DNA of 64,000 nucleotides from Desulfoscipio gibsoniae DSM 7213 (GCF_000233715.2 NC_021184.1:496001-560000); one strand, 5' to 3'. Shown: positions 46,342 through 55,338, counted from the first letter of the stretch. Notes: generated from the sequence alone by a model not told the origin. Numbers and translations: made by a program.

Positions 46342-47829
46342 GGGAGTGTAAATAATTCCGTGTAAATGGCTTGATCCCGCTATAAACTGGTTAAGCTAGT
46401 AATGGCTCTTTCCCGCTAGGAGGGTAAGGCTCTGCTGGAGAGCAACCTGAGCGCCTAACGGGGTTCTGCCGGGGATAGCAGAGGGGTAACCTGTTGCCCC
46501 TCATCCCTTACATTTATCCTTGAGGAGAACAAAAGCGTAAAACTCAATTTTTTTATATAGCCATCTCTGATTCTATCCTATCACCAAAGTATATGGCAAA
46601 TTGGGAGATGCAATTTTTCCAATCTTTAACTGGCATAGTCCATTTTTTGGCTGCTTCAACGGTGGCCAGGTAAATAATTTTTTTCAGTGCATCGTCTGTT
46701 GGATAGGCAGTTTTAGTTTTGGTTACTTTCCGTAGTTGCCGGTGGTAACCCTCGATGATATTAGTAGTATAAATCATTTTACGGATTTCATATGGGTATT
46801 TAAAATAAGCTGTTAATTCAAGCCAATTCTTCTCCCAAGAACGAATTATAATGGGATGTCTTTTACCCCAGTTTTCTTTGAATATTTCAAAGGCTAACTC
46901 GGCCTCTTCCAGGGTTAACGCCTGGTATACTTGCTTAAGATCAGCCATCAGTTCCTTTTGTTCTTTGTATGGCACATACTTTAGGGAATTACGGATTTGG
47001 TGAATGATACAAAGCTGAATTTCGGTTTTGGGGAAAACCGTGTTTATAGCCTCGGAAAACCCGGAAAGCCCGTCTTTACAGGCAATCAGGATGTCTTGCA
47101 CTCCCCTGCTTTTGAGATCATTACATACGCCAAGCCAAAAGCTAGCACTTTCATTTTCCCCAATCCAGATGCCAAGTATTTCTTTTTGGCCAGCCATATT
47201 TAGGGCCAACACACTATAGGCCGCCTTGTTTATTATCCGGTTATCTTTACGAACCTTGAAATGGATAGCATCAAGAAAAACAATAGGGTATATACGGTCA
47301 AGTGTCCGGGACTGCCACTCTGCAATCATCGGTAGTATTTTGTCTGTTATCTTGCTGACCATGGTAGGGGATACGTCGATACCGTAGATATCCCTCATGT
47401 GGTCCTCAATATCACGTGTAGACATACCCTTGGCGTACATGGCTATAATTTGGTCTTCAAGCTGGTTGGATGTCTTTTCATATTTGCCGATAATCCTGGG
47501 TTCAAATTCACCATTACGATCCCGTGGGATTTCTACTTCTGTCTTGCCAAACTTAGTTTGGATAGTCTTCTTATTGTAACCGTTGCGACTGTTGCCAGTA
47601 TTATTGCCTTCAATGCTGTGTTTTTTATACCCGAGGTGCTCTTCAATTTCAGCCTCGAATATCTGCTGCAAGGTGTCCTTGAATAGATTCTTGAGCATCT
47701 CATGTACGTCTTCTACGGTGCGGCAATCCTTTGCTAATTCCTTGATCGTTTTGTCTTGCATGGCTTGCATAAATGGTCATCTCCTTTATTGGTAGTTATA
47801 ACCATTTACACTAAATTAATTACGTTCTC
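46342..47829 (-). mobile_element. IS256-family insertion sequence
   Basis: 1488 bp. Terminal inverted repeats of about 28 bp share TAATT and GTGTAAATGG (left GGGAGTGTAAATAATT..., right GAGAACGTAATTAATT...). Flanked by the 8-bp duplication ATCAAAAG (46334-46341 and 47830-47837), the size expected for IS256. Removing it rejoins the RIT left end, so it is one of the latest arrivals. Confidence 0.92.
46553..47770 (-). CDS. IS256-family transposase (mutator type)
   Basis: 405 aa; AAAGGAGATG upstream of the ATG. The DDE residues lie in VFLDAIHFKVR, LIACKDGLSGFSEAI and TTNIIEGYHRQLRKVTK. Full length and apparently intact, so the element may still be active. Confidence 0.95.
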   Translation of the reverse strand: MQAMQDKTIKELAKDCRTVEDVHEMLKNLFKDTLQQIFEAEIEEHLGYKKHSIEGNNTGNSRNGYNKKTIQTKFGKTEVEIPRDRNGEFEPRIIGKYEKTSNQLEDQIIAMYAKGMSTRDIEDHMRDIYGIDVSPTMVSKITDKILPMIAEWQSRTLDRIYPIVFLDAIHFKVRKDNRIINKAAYSVLALNMAGQKEILGIWIGENESASFWLGVCNDLKSRGVQDILIACKDGLSGFSEAINTVFPKTEIQLCIIHQIRNSLKYVPYKEQKELMADLKQVYQALTLEEAELAFEIFKENWGKRHPIIIRSWEKNWLELTAYFKYPYEIRKMIYTTNIIEGYHRQLRKVTKTKTAYPTDDALKKIIYLATVEAAKKWTMPVKDWKNCISQFAIYFGDRIESEMAI

Positions 47830-47859
47830 ATCAAAAGATTTACTTTGCATATTTCGTTA

Positions 47860-48873
47860 TCACTTCAAGCTAGACAACCAGTTAAGAAGGCTGGTATTTT
47901 GAGACCAATCGGGAAGATCGCTGTCAACCAATTCAGGGTATGCATTCTCAATTGCCCGCCGCTTGAGTTCGGTATCGCATTTTGCATATACTTCGGTTGT
48001 CTTTATATCTACATGTCCAAGAAAGTCCCGGATATAAATAAGATTGACGCCAGCCTGAAGCAAATGAACACTTTTGCTGTGGCGGAACATATGTGGGGTC
48101 ACCCGTTCAGGTACAATACTCGAAACCTGTCTGGCAGACGTCACATACTTGGAAATGATATAGGAGACACCTTCTTTTGTGAGCTTGTTGTGTTGTTTGT
48201 TGGTGAACAGCAGATAGTCGCTCTTCCACGGCTTTTCGAGCTTGTTTTCATGAATGTAACTATCAAGAAGCGTGGCAGTATTTTTCATCAAAGGTACACG
48301 GCGTGTTTTGTTGCCTTTCCCGGTTAAAACTAAGACTGACGGATCCGTTAATATGACATCCCGCACCTTAAGATCAACCAGTTCCTGTACCCGGCATCCA
48401 GAATCATAGAGAACCGACAGCAACGTAAGGTCGCGGCGCCCTTTGGGTGTAGATTTATCCGGTTGGGACAGCAACAACTGCATGGCATCTGTGTTCAGAT
48501 GCGGAACATCCGATTTAGGCGCTTTTTTAACCGGAATGGATAGCACCTTTTGGAAGTTAGCCAATCCCATCGGTTCTTCATATTGGGCATATCGAAAGAA
48601 TGAATGTATTGCCGTCAGCCTCTGGTTTCTTGTTGAAATGCTGCAATTACGATTGGTTTCAAGCCATCCGAGAAAATCTGCAACCAAATCATGGGTAAGC
48701 ATACGCATGGTCAGTTTTTCAGCGGGTATGTCTTGCTGCTCCTGACAGTATTGGAGTAACAGCTTAAAAGTGTCCCTGTACGACGCGATCGTGTTCTTGC
48801 TTGCATTCTTCTGCGCCGGCAAATATACCGTAAGAAACTGTGTGAGATGTTCCGCAAAGTCAGTGGATTGCAT
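47860..48873 (-). CDS. RIT tyrosine recombinase, third gene
   Basis: 337 aa from the ATG at 48873 (GGGAGGTG upstream; the frame is open further up). SAM-like domain (ASKNTIASYRDTFKLLLQYC), catalytic Arg in YDSGCRVQEL, TPHMFRHSKSVHLL, and LGHVDIKTTEVYAKC with the Tyr nucleophile. Overlaps the middle gene by 14 bp. Stop lies 8 bp from an inner RIT end motif. Confidence 0.9.
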   Translation of the reverse strand: MQSTDFAEHLTQFLTVYLPAQKNASKNTIASYRDTFKLLLQYCQEQQDIPAEKLTMRMLTHDLVADFLGWLETNRNCSISTRNQRLTAIHSFFRYAQYEEPMGLANFQKVLSIPVKKAPKSDVPHLNTDAMQLLLSQPDKSTPKGRRDLTLLSVLYDSGCRVQELVDLKVRDVILTDPSVLVLTGKGNKTRRVPLMKNTATLLDSYIHENKLEKPWKSDYLLFTNKQHNKLTKEGVSYIISKYVTSARQVSSIVPERVTPHMFRHSKSVHLLQAGVNLIYIRDFLGHVDIKTTEVYAKCDTELKRRAIENAYPELVDSDLPDWSQNTSLLNWLSSLK

Positions 48874-49834
48874 CAACCGCACCTCCCAGAGAGGGGATGA
48901 TATCCGGATAGTATCCTTCAAGTTTGATAGTGATGTCCGGAAAAACATCGGCGGTGAGTCTCAGATAATATGCCGTGTCCTTAAAGGAATCGTGTCCCAT
49001 ATATGTTTTCAAAATTGGAAGATACACCGAGAGATCTTTCCCGTCGGCAACCCACTTTTTCAGGCAATGGCAAGCGTAAACATGGCGAAAATCATATATT
49101 CTTGGGCCTTTTCCGCGCCCTCCATGAGAAATGCCGGCTTTCCACAGAAACCGTCTGAAATTATGGTATGCGTTTCCTGCTGTCATTGGTTTGCCGTTAA
49201 GACCTGGGAAAAACCATTTGCTGTCACCTATACCGATAGCATAGTCGCGACAACGAGCTGTAAGTGCGGCTGACATCGGTACAAGTCTGCTGTTATCTTT
49301 TTTTGAATGTTGGATGGACAGTATTCCATCGTTAAGGTTAACGTCTTCCGTTTTCAGCAGCCTTGCCTCTTGCGGTCGGAGTCCACAGGAATAAATCATC
49401 CTGAAGAACACCGGCATGACCAAATGCCTGTAAGGGCATTCACTGACATAATGGCATTGATCTGTGGCACTAAAAAAGCGCAGGAGCTCATTCTCAGTGA
49501 AGATGTACGGAATATACTTCTCCTCAGCTGGGTAATAGCCTTTCGGCAGGATATATGCGTTAATTCCAATGTTGTCCATGTAAATCGCAAGTTGCCGGAG
49601 CGTGGATGCTCTTGCACATTGAGTAGCTTGCGCTTCGTAAAGTTTCTTTGTGCACCAATCGAGAACGATTTCTCGGGTAAGGGCGGTTGCATCGGGATAT
49701 TTTTCAGCTGTGAATATGGAAAACCGCATCAAGTTTTTCGCATCCGCCTCGAATTTATAGCCTATGGCCCGTTTGAGTGAAATATGGTCTGTGATATATT
49801 CGGCAAAAGGTCCTTTGAAAGAAAGGTCATGCAT
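48860..49834 (-). CDS. RIT tyrosine recombinase, middle gene
   Basis: 324 aa. Catalytic Arg in YSCGLRPQEARLL, YDFRHVYACHCLKKW in place of the usual HxLRH box, and MGHDSFKDTAYYLRL. The altered box II is typical of the divergent middle member of such trios. Overlaps the first gene by 8 bp. Confidence 0.88.
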   Translation of the reverse strand: MHDLSFKGPFAEYITDHISLKRAIGYKFEADAKNLMRFSIFTAEKYPDATALTREIVLDWCTKKLYEAQATQCARASTLRQLAIYMDNIGINAYILPKGYYPAEEKYIPYIFTENELLRFFSATDQCHYVSECPYRHLVMPVFFRMIYSCGLRPQEARLLKTEDVNLNDGILSIQHSKKDNSRLVPMSAALTARCRDYAIGIGDSKWFFPGLNGKPMTAGNAYHNFRRFLWKAGISHGGRGKGPRIYDFRHVYACHCLKKWVADGKDLSVYLPILKTYMGHDSFKDTAYYLRLTADVFPDITIKLEGYYPDIIPSLGGAVDAIH

Positions 49835-51065
49835 GAGGAGTCACCTCCGGCATGTCCAGGGCGCATTCCCTCAGCTTGCTTATGTCTACCTTTAAATAGA
49901 CTGCGGTGGAGTCTGTATTGGAATGGCCGAGGATATCTGAAATCACCTCAAGAGGAGTATCGTGCTCAAGCATTCTGGACGCTGCCGTATGGCGAAGAGA
50001 GTGCATTCCGCGGCGCTTTTTCAGCGTTGGCAAATGTGCAATCTGCATATACGATTTAATCAACTGGGATAAATGGTCCCCTTCTGAAAAAGGAAGAAAC
50101 GGCGCCATATGACGAACAAAGATAACGGGGGAATCTACTTTGGGCCGCCCATACTGCAAATAATCTATGACTGCCCAGCCTACTTCCTTCGGTATCGGGA
50201 GGGTAACTGTTTCATGAGTCTTTGACTGTGTGAAGGTCAGCTTCTTTTCCTCCCAGTTAAAATTGGAAAAAGTCAACTGTTTTATGTCGGTAACACGCAG
50301 TCCTAAAATGCAAGCCAATAAAATGATGGCGTAATCGCGTTTTCCCTTGGGGCTTCCGCGGTCGATGGCTCCAATCAGTGCTTTAAGCTCTTCCTTTGTC
50401 CAAACAGACGGAATTCTGGTCTGCTTTCTTGCCTGTACCATCGGCGTTTTTGATGCCAGATCTTCATTCAGGATACCCTTATCGTTCAGGTATCTCAGAA
50501 ATGCCCTGATTGAGCAAATGTTCTGCTCCACGGTTTTGTAGGTGTATCCGACCAGCGTTCTAATGTATCCGTTCACAAGCGGTAGAGTGATTTTGCTGCA
50601 ATTATATATGCCTTGTGCAAGAAGATAATCCATAAATCGCGCCGACTGCTTCACATAGTGGTCGATCGTAACAGACGAGTATTCCTTGCGCTCGCAATGA
50701 TACCTGAAATCCGTGCTGATATCAACATAATACGGATCTGTAAGCAGTTCATGGTGTTTGTAGTACCGCCTCAGCACAACATGATGAAGCTGGAAATCTC
50801 CGATCATCCTTACGACACGGATATCCTGAACATCTCGCTGAGAAAGGGTATTGTCCAGGTCTTTTCGCAATATGTGAAACTGAGTTTCAAGAAAATCTAG
50901 CCCCAACTGCTCCGAAAAGTAGGTTGCGCCTCGTTCTTCTGCGAATTTCAGCAACTTGAGCCAACGCCTTCGGTAAAAGCTCATGGTGCCTTCAACATAG
51001 CCCAGGCGCAACAGTTCATGCTCCAAGTCCTGCAATAATTCTTTAAGTGTTCTTTGCACATTCAT
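49827..51065 (-). CDS. RIT tyrosine recombinase, first gene
   Basis: 412 aa, the longest of the three. Extended N-terminus with LGYVEGTMSFYRRRWLKLL; catalytic motifs CILGLRVTDIKQL, HSLRHTAASRML and LGHSNTDSTAVYLKV. First gene of the trio, about 50 bp inside the inner right RIT motif. Confidence 0.9.
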   Translation of the reverse strand: MNVQRTLKELLQDLEHELLRLGYVEGTMSFYRRRWLKLLKFAEERGATYFSEQLGLDFLETQFHILRKDLDNTLSQRDVQDIRVVRMIGDFQLHHVVLRRYYKHHELLTDPYYVDISTDFRYHCERKEYSSVTIDHYVKQSARFMDYLLAQGIYNCSKITLPLVNGYIRTLVGYTYKTVEQNICSIRAFLRYLNDKGILNEDLASKTPMVQARKQTRIPSVWTKEELKALIGAIDRGSPKGKRDYAIILLACILGLRVTDIKQLTFSNFNWEEKKLTFTQSKTHETVTLPIPKEVGWAVIDYLQYGRPKVDSPVIFVRHMAPFLPFSEGDHLSQLIKSYMQIAHLPTLKKRRGMHSLRHTAASRMLEHDTPLEVISDILGHSNTDSTAVYLKVDISKLRECALDMPEVTPHA

Positions 51066-51205
51066 TCCCCCAGTAATGAATTCTGGGCACTTGCCCTTCT
51101 TTCATTGTTCAAGAATATGCAAAGTTAATCAATTAAGAATTCAGTGTTTATGCTGGATAGAGGGTTTTACTTGGCATTTTAACTTTCTTTGCATAAGGTG
51201 GACCC

Positions 51206-51886
51206 CTGAGTCCGATTCTTAGCAATATCATGCTAAATGAACTGGACAAAGAACTTGAAAGAAGGGGGCACAGGTTCGTCCGCTACGCGGACGACCTAAT
51301 AATCTTCTGTAAAAGTAGGAGAAGTGCAAAGCGCACATACGAAAACATACTTCCATATATCGAGAAGAAACTATTTCTTAAAGTAAATAGAGAGAAAACG
51401 GCGGTTGACTACATAGGTAAAGTGAAATTTCTTGGGTTTGCATTCTACCGGTATAAGGGCAAAGCGAGAGTCAGAATTCATCCGAAATCCGTTGCAAAGA
51501 TGAGAAATAAAGTGAGAGAACTCACCTCCAGGAGCAACGGAATGGGCAATGAAGTCAGAGCAATGAAACTTAGACGCTATATTATGGGGTGGGTCAACTA
51601 CTTCAAGATAGCGGACATGAAGAAGCTATTGTCTACTACGGATGAATGGATGCGAAGACGTATCCGCATGGTTTTCTGGAAACAGTGGAAACGAGTGAGG
51701 ACAAGATTTAAAATGCTCAAATCACTTGGAGTCCACGAACAAAAAGCATGGGAATATGCAAACACTAGGAAAGGCTACTGGAGAACCTCCCATAGCCCAA
51801 TCCTATCCAAATCCCTTAGAAATGATGTACTCAAAGGGTTTGGGTTCCTATTCTTTTCAGAGTATTATCGACAAGTCACAGCGTAA
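51206..51886 (+). pseudogene. Group II intron reverse transcriptase, C-terminal part
   Basis: About 226 codons resuming at GPLSPILSNIMLNELDKELE. Holds the catalytic RYADDLIIF, the thumb (NREKTAVDYIGKVKFLGFAF) and maturase X domain (LRRYIMGWVNYFKIADMKKL), and ends EYYRQVTA. There is no endonuclease domain. Joined with 43075-43820 it gives a standard intron-encoded protein of about 475 aa; split, it cannot work. Confidence 0.9.
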
Positions 51887-51970
51887 ACTAAGGAACCGCC
51901 GTGTACCGAACGGTACGCACGGTGGTGTGGGAGGTCGGCTACTCAACTAATGGGTGGCCTCCTACCCGAT
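51887..51970 (+). ncRNA. Group II intron domains V and VI
   Basis: GAACCGCCGTGTACCGAACG and its pairing partner CGGTACGCACGGTGGTGTGG form the domain V hairpin. Domain VI (GGCTACTCAACTAATGGGTGGCC region) follows with a bulged A, ending CCGAT at the 3' splice site. Confidence 0.82.
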
Positions 51971-52615
51971 TCTATAATCACCTGTTCGGTCTGGTGGAAC
52001 CAACACATTTGATGTATTGAAATTGCAGACATTGCGTTTTCATAAACCACTTTAGCGCGTGGAACCAACACATTTGATGTATTGAAATGTCTGAGCAAAC
52101 ATTGCCACCTGCTCAACCCTTGGGGTGGAACCAACACATTTGATGTATTGAAATCCAATACTGCATATCCTTGGCAAAGGTGAAATGGACGTGGAACCAA
52201 CACATTTGATGTATTGAAATGTGGTTCGCGAACTTCTATTTAAGTGGACTTGACCAGTGGAACCAACACATTTGATGTATTGAAATAGCTAATGTAAGTG
52301 CAAAGATTGGATTAATTAGTTGTGGAACCAACACATTTGATGTATTGAAATACCGGTTAAGCAAAAAACTGAACAGGTAGTTAAGAAGGTGGAACCAACA
52401 CATTTGATGTATTGAAATCCGTTTACACCGAGGTAACCGATGAAGCCAGGAAGTGTGGAACCAACACATTTGATGTATTGAAATAAACCTTGGGGATGCC
52501 AGTAGCCTACGGTGAGTTTGGTGGAACCAACACATTTGATGTATTGAAATTCCTGAGTAGAAAGTGCCTGACGTATAGGCATAATGTGGAACCAACACAT
52601 TTGATGTATTGAAAT
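51971..52615 (+). CRISPR. CRISPR array, block 3 (10 repeats)
   Basis: Begins with the right 23 nt of the spacer split by the intron, then 10 repeats from 51994 to 52615, same sequence and polarity. After the last copy only about 5 bases (ACTAC) remain before the IS3 end. Confidence 0.98.
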
Positions 52616-52860
52616 ACTACAATGGACCCCAATGTCAAGACACGATTTTTTTAAATTCAAAGCGACACTGGGTATAGCATTAACATAAAAACCTTTCCGA
52701 CTGAATGTTTCGATGCGTTAGAAAGACGCAATAAGGTTAATGTATACTGAGCCAACTAATATTTCACAATAATTAGAAAACATGGCGGTCTCCAGAGGGA
52801 GGGGTAGTTATCCCCATTTACAACGCTTAGCCGCCGCTTGCGGTCGGAGCGAAGCGGAGA

Positions 52861-52967
52861 GTCTTGACTCCATGTGCTAGGCTTAATAAACCCGACCGTA
52901 GACAATTGATTTTTTGGCGTATATCCGTCGGTCGGGTTACCCATTAAACAGCACATGGAGTCAAGAC
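52861..52967. repeat. Nested inverted repeats in the IS3 tail
   Basis: Outer arms are perfect 18-mers: GTCTTGACTCCATGTGCT (52861-52878) and its complement (52950-52967). Inner arms are perfect 10-mers: AACCCGACCG (52889-52898) and CGGTCGGGTT (52929-52938). Just left lies CCGCTT/AAGCGG (about 52833-52856). The RNA or cruciform formed would be very stable. It may be a miniature element inserted in the IS, or a structured RNA. Confidence 0.8.
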
Positions 52968-53080
52968 CGGCGGTCTCTTTGTTCACATCAGCTTGCTTAA
53001 GGTTTGACAGCGGTGTTCTCAAAATATTAACTCAGTAGCCAATTGGCCATTTATTTAATCCCCACTTTCAAATATCCTGG

Positions 53081-53947
53081 TTATGCAGATTGCTGTGGTA
53101 AGTTAGTAGTAGCATAATAAACATCCGCTGGAGTCTTCTTGCCAATAGATGTGTGCGGGCGCTCGAAATTGTAATAACGCATGAAAGCAGTAATTCCTTG
53201 GCGGAGAGCACGAGGGGTTTCGTAGTTCTTTAAATAAATATCTTCCCATTTGATGGTTCTCCAAAAGCGCTCTGCAATGGCGTTATCCAGGGCCCTACCT
53301 TTACCGTCCATGCTAATCTTAATGCCATGTTCTTTCAGCGTATTTATATAAACAGGGCTGGTAAATTGACTGCCCTGATCACTATTCAATATGATAGGGG
53401 CTCCGTGCGTTTCGATGGCTTTTTTTACAGCCTTAATCACAAATTCCTTATTCATCGTATCGGAAAGCTCGTATCCAACAATCATTCTGGAATACCAGTC
53501 AATGATGGCCACCAGGTACATCCAACGGCCTTGCATGGCACAATACGTAATGTCGATTCCCCAGACATGGTTAGGGTGGGCCGGTTTGACATTGCGAAGC
53601 AGGTATGGGTATACATACTGGGCCCTATTACGTTTGCTGAGGTTGGGGCCGGGGTAAATCACCCGTATTCCCATTTCCCGCATATATCGTTGAATGCGTT
53701 TGCGGTTGACCTTATAATCTACGCCATCCATGTTATTAATGTCGTCAACAATCCGCCTGGAGCCTTTAAATGGGTGCTGCGTGTGGATCTTATCTATTAG
53801 GTGCTTAATTTCCACTTCGTGTTTAGACACCTTTTTGGCAGTCCAGTATAGACCAGTTCGATTCAAAGATAATAGCCCGGCCTGAGCTTTTATGGTTAAG
53901 TGTGAATTTGAGATATCCCAATCCACCATAGCTTTTCGTTCATTCAC
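53081..53947 (-). CDS. IS3-family transposase OrfB (DDE)
   Basis: 288 aa, GTG start. IS3 HTH_21 region (GLLSLNRTGLYWTAKKV), then rve core with Asp in VWGIDITYCAMQGRW, Asp in ILNSDQGSQFTSP and Glu in AIAERFWRTIKWEDIYL. It starts inside the orfA stop region (GTGAATGA). OrfB is in the +1 frame relative to orfA, so coupling at that overlap is simpler than the usual -1 slip, even though an A9 run is present at 53967-53975. Confidence 0.93.
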   Translation of the reverse strand: MNERKAMVDWDISNSHLTIKAQAGLLSLNRTGLYWTAKKVSKHEVEIKHLIDKIHTQHPFKGSRRIVDDINNMDGVDYKVNRKRIQRYMREMGIRVIYPGPNLSKRNRAQYVYPYLLRNVKPAHPNHVWGIDITYCAMQGRWMYLVAIIDWYSRMIVGYELSDTMNKEFVIKAVKKAIETHGAPIILNSDQGSQFTSPVYINTLKEHGIKISMDGKGRALDNAIAERFWRTIKWEDIYLKNYETPRALRQGITAFMRYYNFERPHTSIGKKTPADVYYATTNLPQQSA

Positions 53948-54248
53948 GGGGTAAGATACCGCCAGATTTTTTTTTAAGCCAATCCAACTGTGTTGTTAGA
54001 CGGCCGACTTGCGCGTATAAGTTTTCGATGGTTTCTTCTTGTTTGCGCTTTTCTTGGGCAGCTGCCTTAGCACTCTTAGAGGTGGCGAATACCTTGTCAG
54101 CGCCTTCTAAGAGCTCCTTCTTCCAGCGGTGTATCACACTGACATGTACCCCGTATTCCGAGGCAATTTCGCCTATGTGGCGTTCTTCTTTTAGGGCTTC
54201 TAAAACGATCTGCAATTTTTGCTCTGGTGACCACTGTTTTTTTTGCAT
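53940..54248 (-). CDS. IS3-family OrfA (helix-turn-helix)
   Basis: 102 aa. HTH_Tnp_1 domain: KQWSPEQKLQIVLEALKEER, then ASEYGVHVSVIHRWKKELLE, then a leucine-zipper-like coil (ENLYAQVGRLTTQLDWL). GGAGCACATCCCC lies before the ATG. Binds the element ends and regulates OrfB. Confidence 0.93.
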   Translation of the reverse strand: MQKKQWSPEQKLQIVLEALKEERHIGEIASEYGVHVSVIHRWKKELLEGADKVFATSKSAKAAAQEKRKQEETIENLYAQVGRLTTQLDWLKKKSGGILPRE

Positions 54249-54375
54249 GGGGATGTGCTCCTTTCACTTCTCAGTTTACTTCGAGATTGGTGTCGCTTAT
54301 CCCCTGCAAAATCGTGTCGCATTTCCTGGGACCATTATATACTGATAGATCAGTCTCATTGGCTATGGTTTTTAA

Positions 54376-55181
54376 GTGGAACCAACACATTTGATGTATT
54401 GAAATATGAGTACGTGAAGGCCAATGAAATCAATAAAATAGTGGAACCAACACATTTGATGTATTGAAATATCTTACCCTTAACCCAAATTAAAGTGTTT
54501 AATTTGTGGAACCAACACATTTGATGTATTGAAATTTATTTCCTGGTTGCGTTTGATTCGGCTGGGTGTAAGGTGGAACCAACACATTTGATGTATTGAA
54601 ATAGAATAGCGGGTGGAACGCCGATATATGCAAACTAGTGGAACCAACACATTTGATGTATTGAAATATTGATATGGAAACAGGAGAAAGAAAAAAGAAT
54701 GAAGTGGAACCAACACATTTGATGTATTGAAATAGGAATACACCAGGCCCGGCCAAGTCTTTGGCGTGTGTGGAACCAACACATTTGATGTATTGAAATG
54801 TGAGCAGAGAAAACAAAAAGCCTCTTTCCTCTAAGTGGAACCAACACATTTGATGTATTGAAATGCAATTCCTGCGCTTTCTCTTTAGTTGGCACGATCG
54901 TGGAACCAACACATTTAATGTATTGAAATTGGTGTAATTGAAGCAGAAATAACCAAAGATGGATGTGGAACCAACACATTTGATGTATTGAAATACATAC
55001 AAACCGGTTGGACTAGAAGGCGGGGGATCAGTGGAACCAACACATTTGATGTATTGAAATTTAGTTAAATCTCTCCTTTATTTAAAAGTTACTACAGTGG
55101 AACCAACACATTTGATGTATTGAAATTAATTATGAGCAACAAGGAAAGGCAAAAGCGACATGTGGAACCAACACATTTGAT
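54376..55181 (+). CRISPR. CRISPR array, block 4 (13 repeats, distal end)
   Basis: Thirteen copies from 54376; the one at 54900 has G to A (CATTTAATG) and the last, 55162-55181, is cut after 20 nt (…CATTTGAT then TTTGAGTC). Repeat decay at this end is expected for the leader-distal, oldest side. Confidence 0.97.
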
Positions 55182-55259
55182 TTTGAGTCTCTGAGTGAGA
55201 TATTTTTAGAAGCAAATGTTAAAATTGATTTCAAAAAGTCCGTATTCGAAACTCTTCTC

Positions 55260-55288
55260 TTGACAAAAAATAATTTACGTGATATTTT
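55260..55288 (+). promoter_or_regulatory. Promoter of the MarR-type gene
   Basis: TTGACA (55260-55265), 17-bp spacer, TATTTT (55283-55288), 50 bp before the start codon. Confidence 0.6.
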
Positions 55289-55338
55289 GTTAACTGAAAT
55301 ATTCGTCATCTGTAATTAAATCCACGAGGTGTTATTTC

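Larger units (their letters stand above)
46275..51196 (-). mobile_element. Recombinase-in-trio (RIT) element
   Basis: Three consecutive, overlapping tyrosine recombinase genes on the minus strand, bounded by matching ends. Outer ends: TTATGCAAAG (46275-46284) and CTTTGCATAA (51187-51196). Inner copies: ATATGCAAAG (46292-46301, and 51115-51124) and CTTTGCATAT (47843-47852). An IS256 element sits in the left end. It lies inside the group II reverse transcriptase gene. Confidence 0.75.
42671..51970 (+). mobile_element. Group II intron inserted within a CRISPR spacer (itself interrupted)
   Basis: The 5' end begins GTGCGCCCGGCATGGGCG and the 3' end closes with ...TCCTACCCGAT. Upstream of its ORF is about 400 nt of ribozyme sequence; downstream lie domains V and VI. 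Joining the flanks (12 nt left, 23 nt right, 51971-51993) restores a 35-nt spacer between two repeats, which fixes both borders. The intron-encoded reverse transcriptase is split at its PQGGPLSP motif by about 7.4 kb of other mobile DNA (43821-51197). The intron itself is about 1.9 kb. Confidence 0.88.
52621..54336 (-). mobile_element. IS3-family element with a long non-coding tail
   Basis: Ends AATGGACCCC...GACACGATTTT (left) and the inverse of AATGGTCCC...GACACGATTTT (right), both with a second GCGACAC inside. orfA and orfB are on the minus strand; about 460 bp between orfB and the left end are non-coding and highly structured, unusual for IS3. The flanks do not show a target duplication, and left (5 nt) plus right (39 nt) spacer remnants exceed one spacer, so a local rearrangement is likely. 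Confidence 0.85.

Noticed and set aside
53327-53800. 157-codon plus-strand frame in the IS3 element
   Set aside because: Antisense of the IS3 orfB transposase, which has all catalytic residues.
53967-53975. A9 run in IS3 orfA as a -1 programmed frameshift site fusing OrfA and OrfB
   Set aside because: OrfB lies in the +1 frame relative to orfA, so a -1 slip would not enter it; the GTGAATGA overlap explains coupling more simply.
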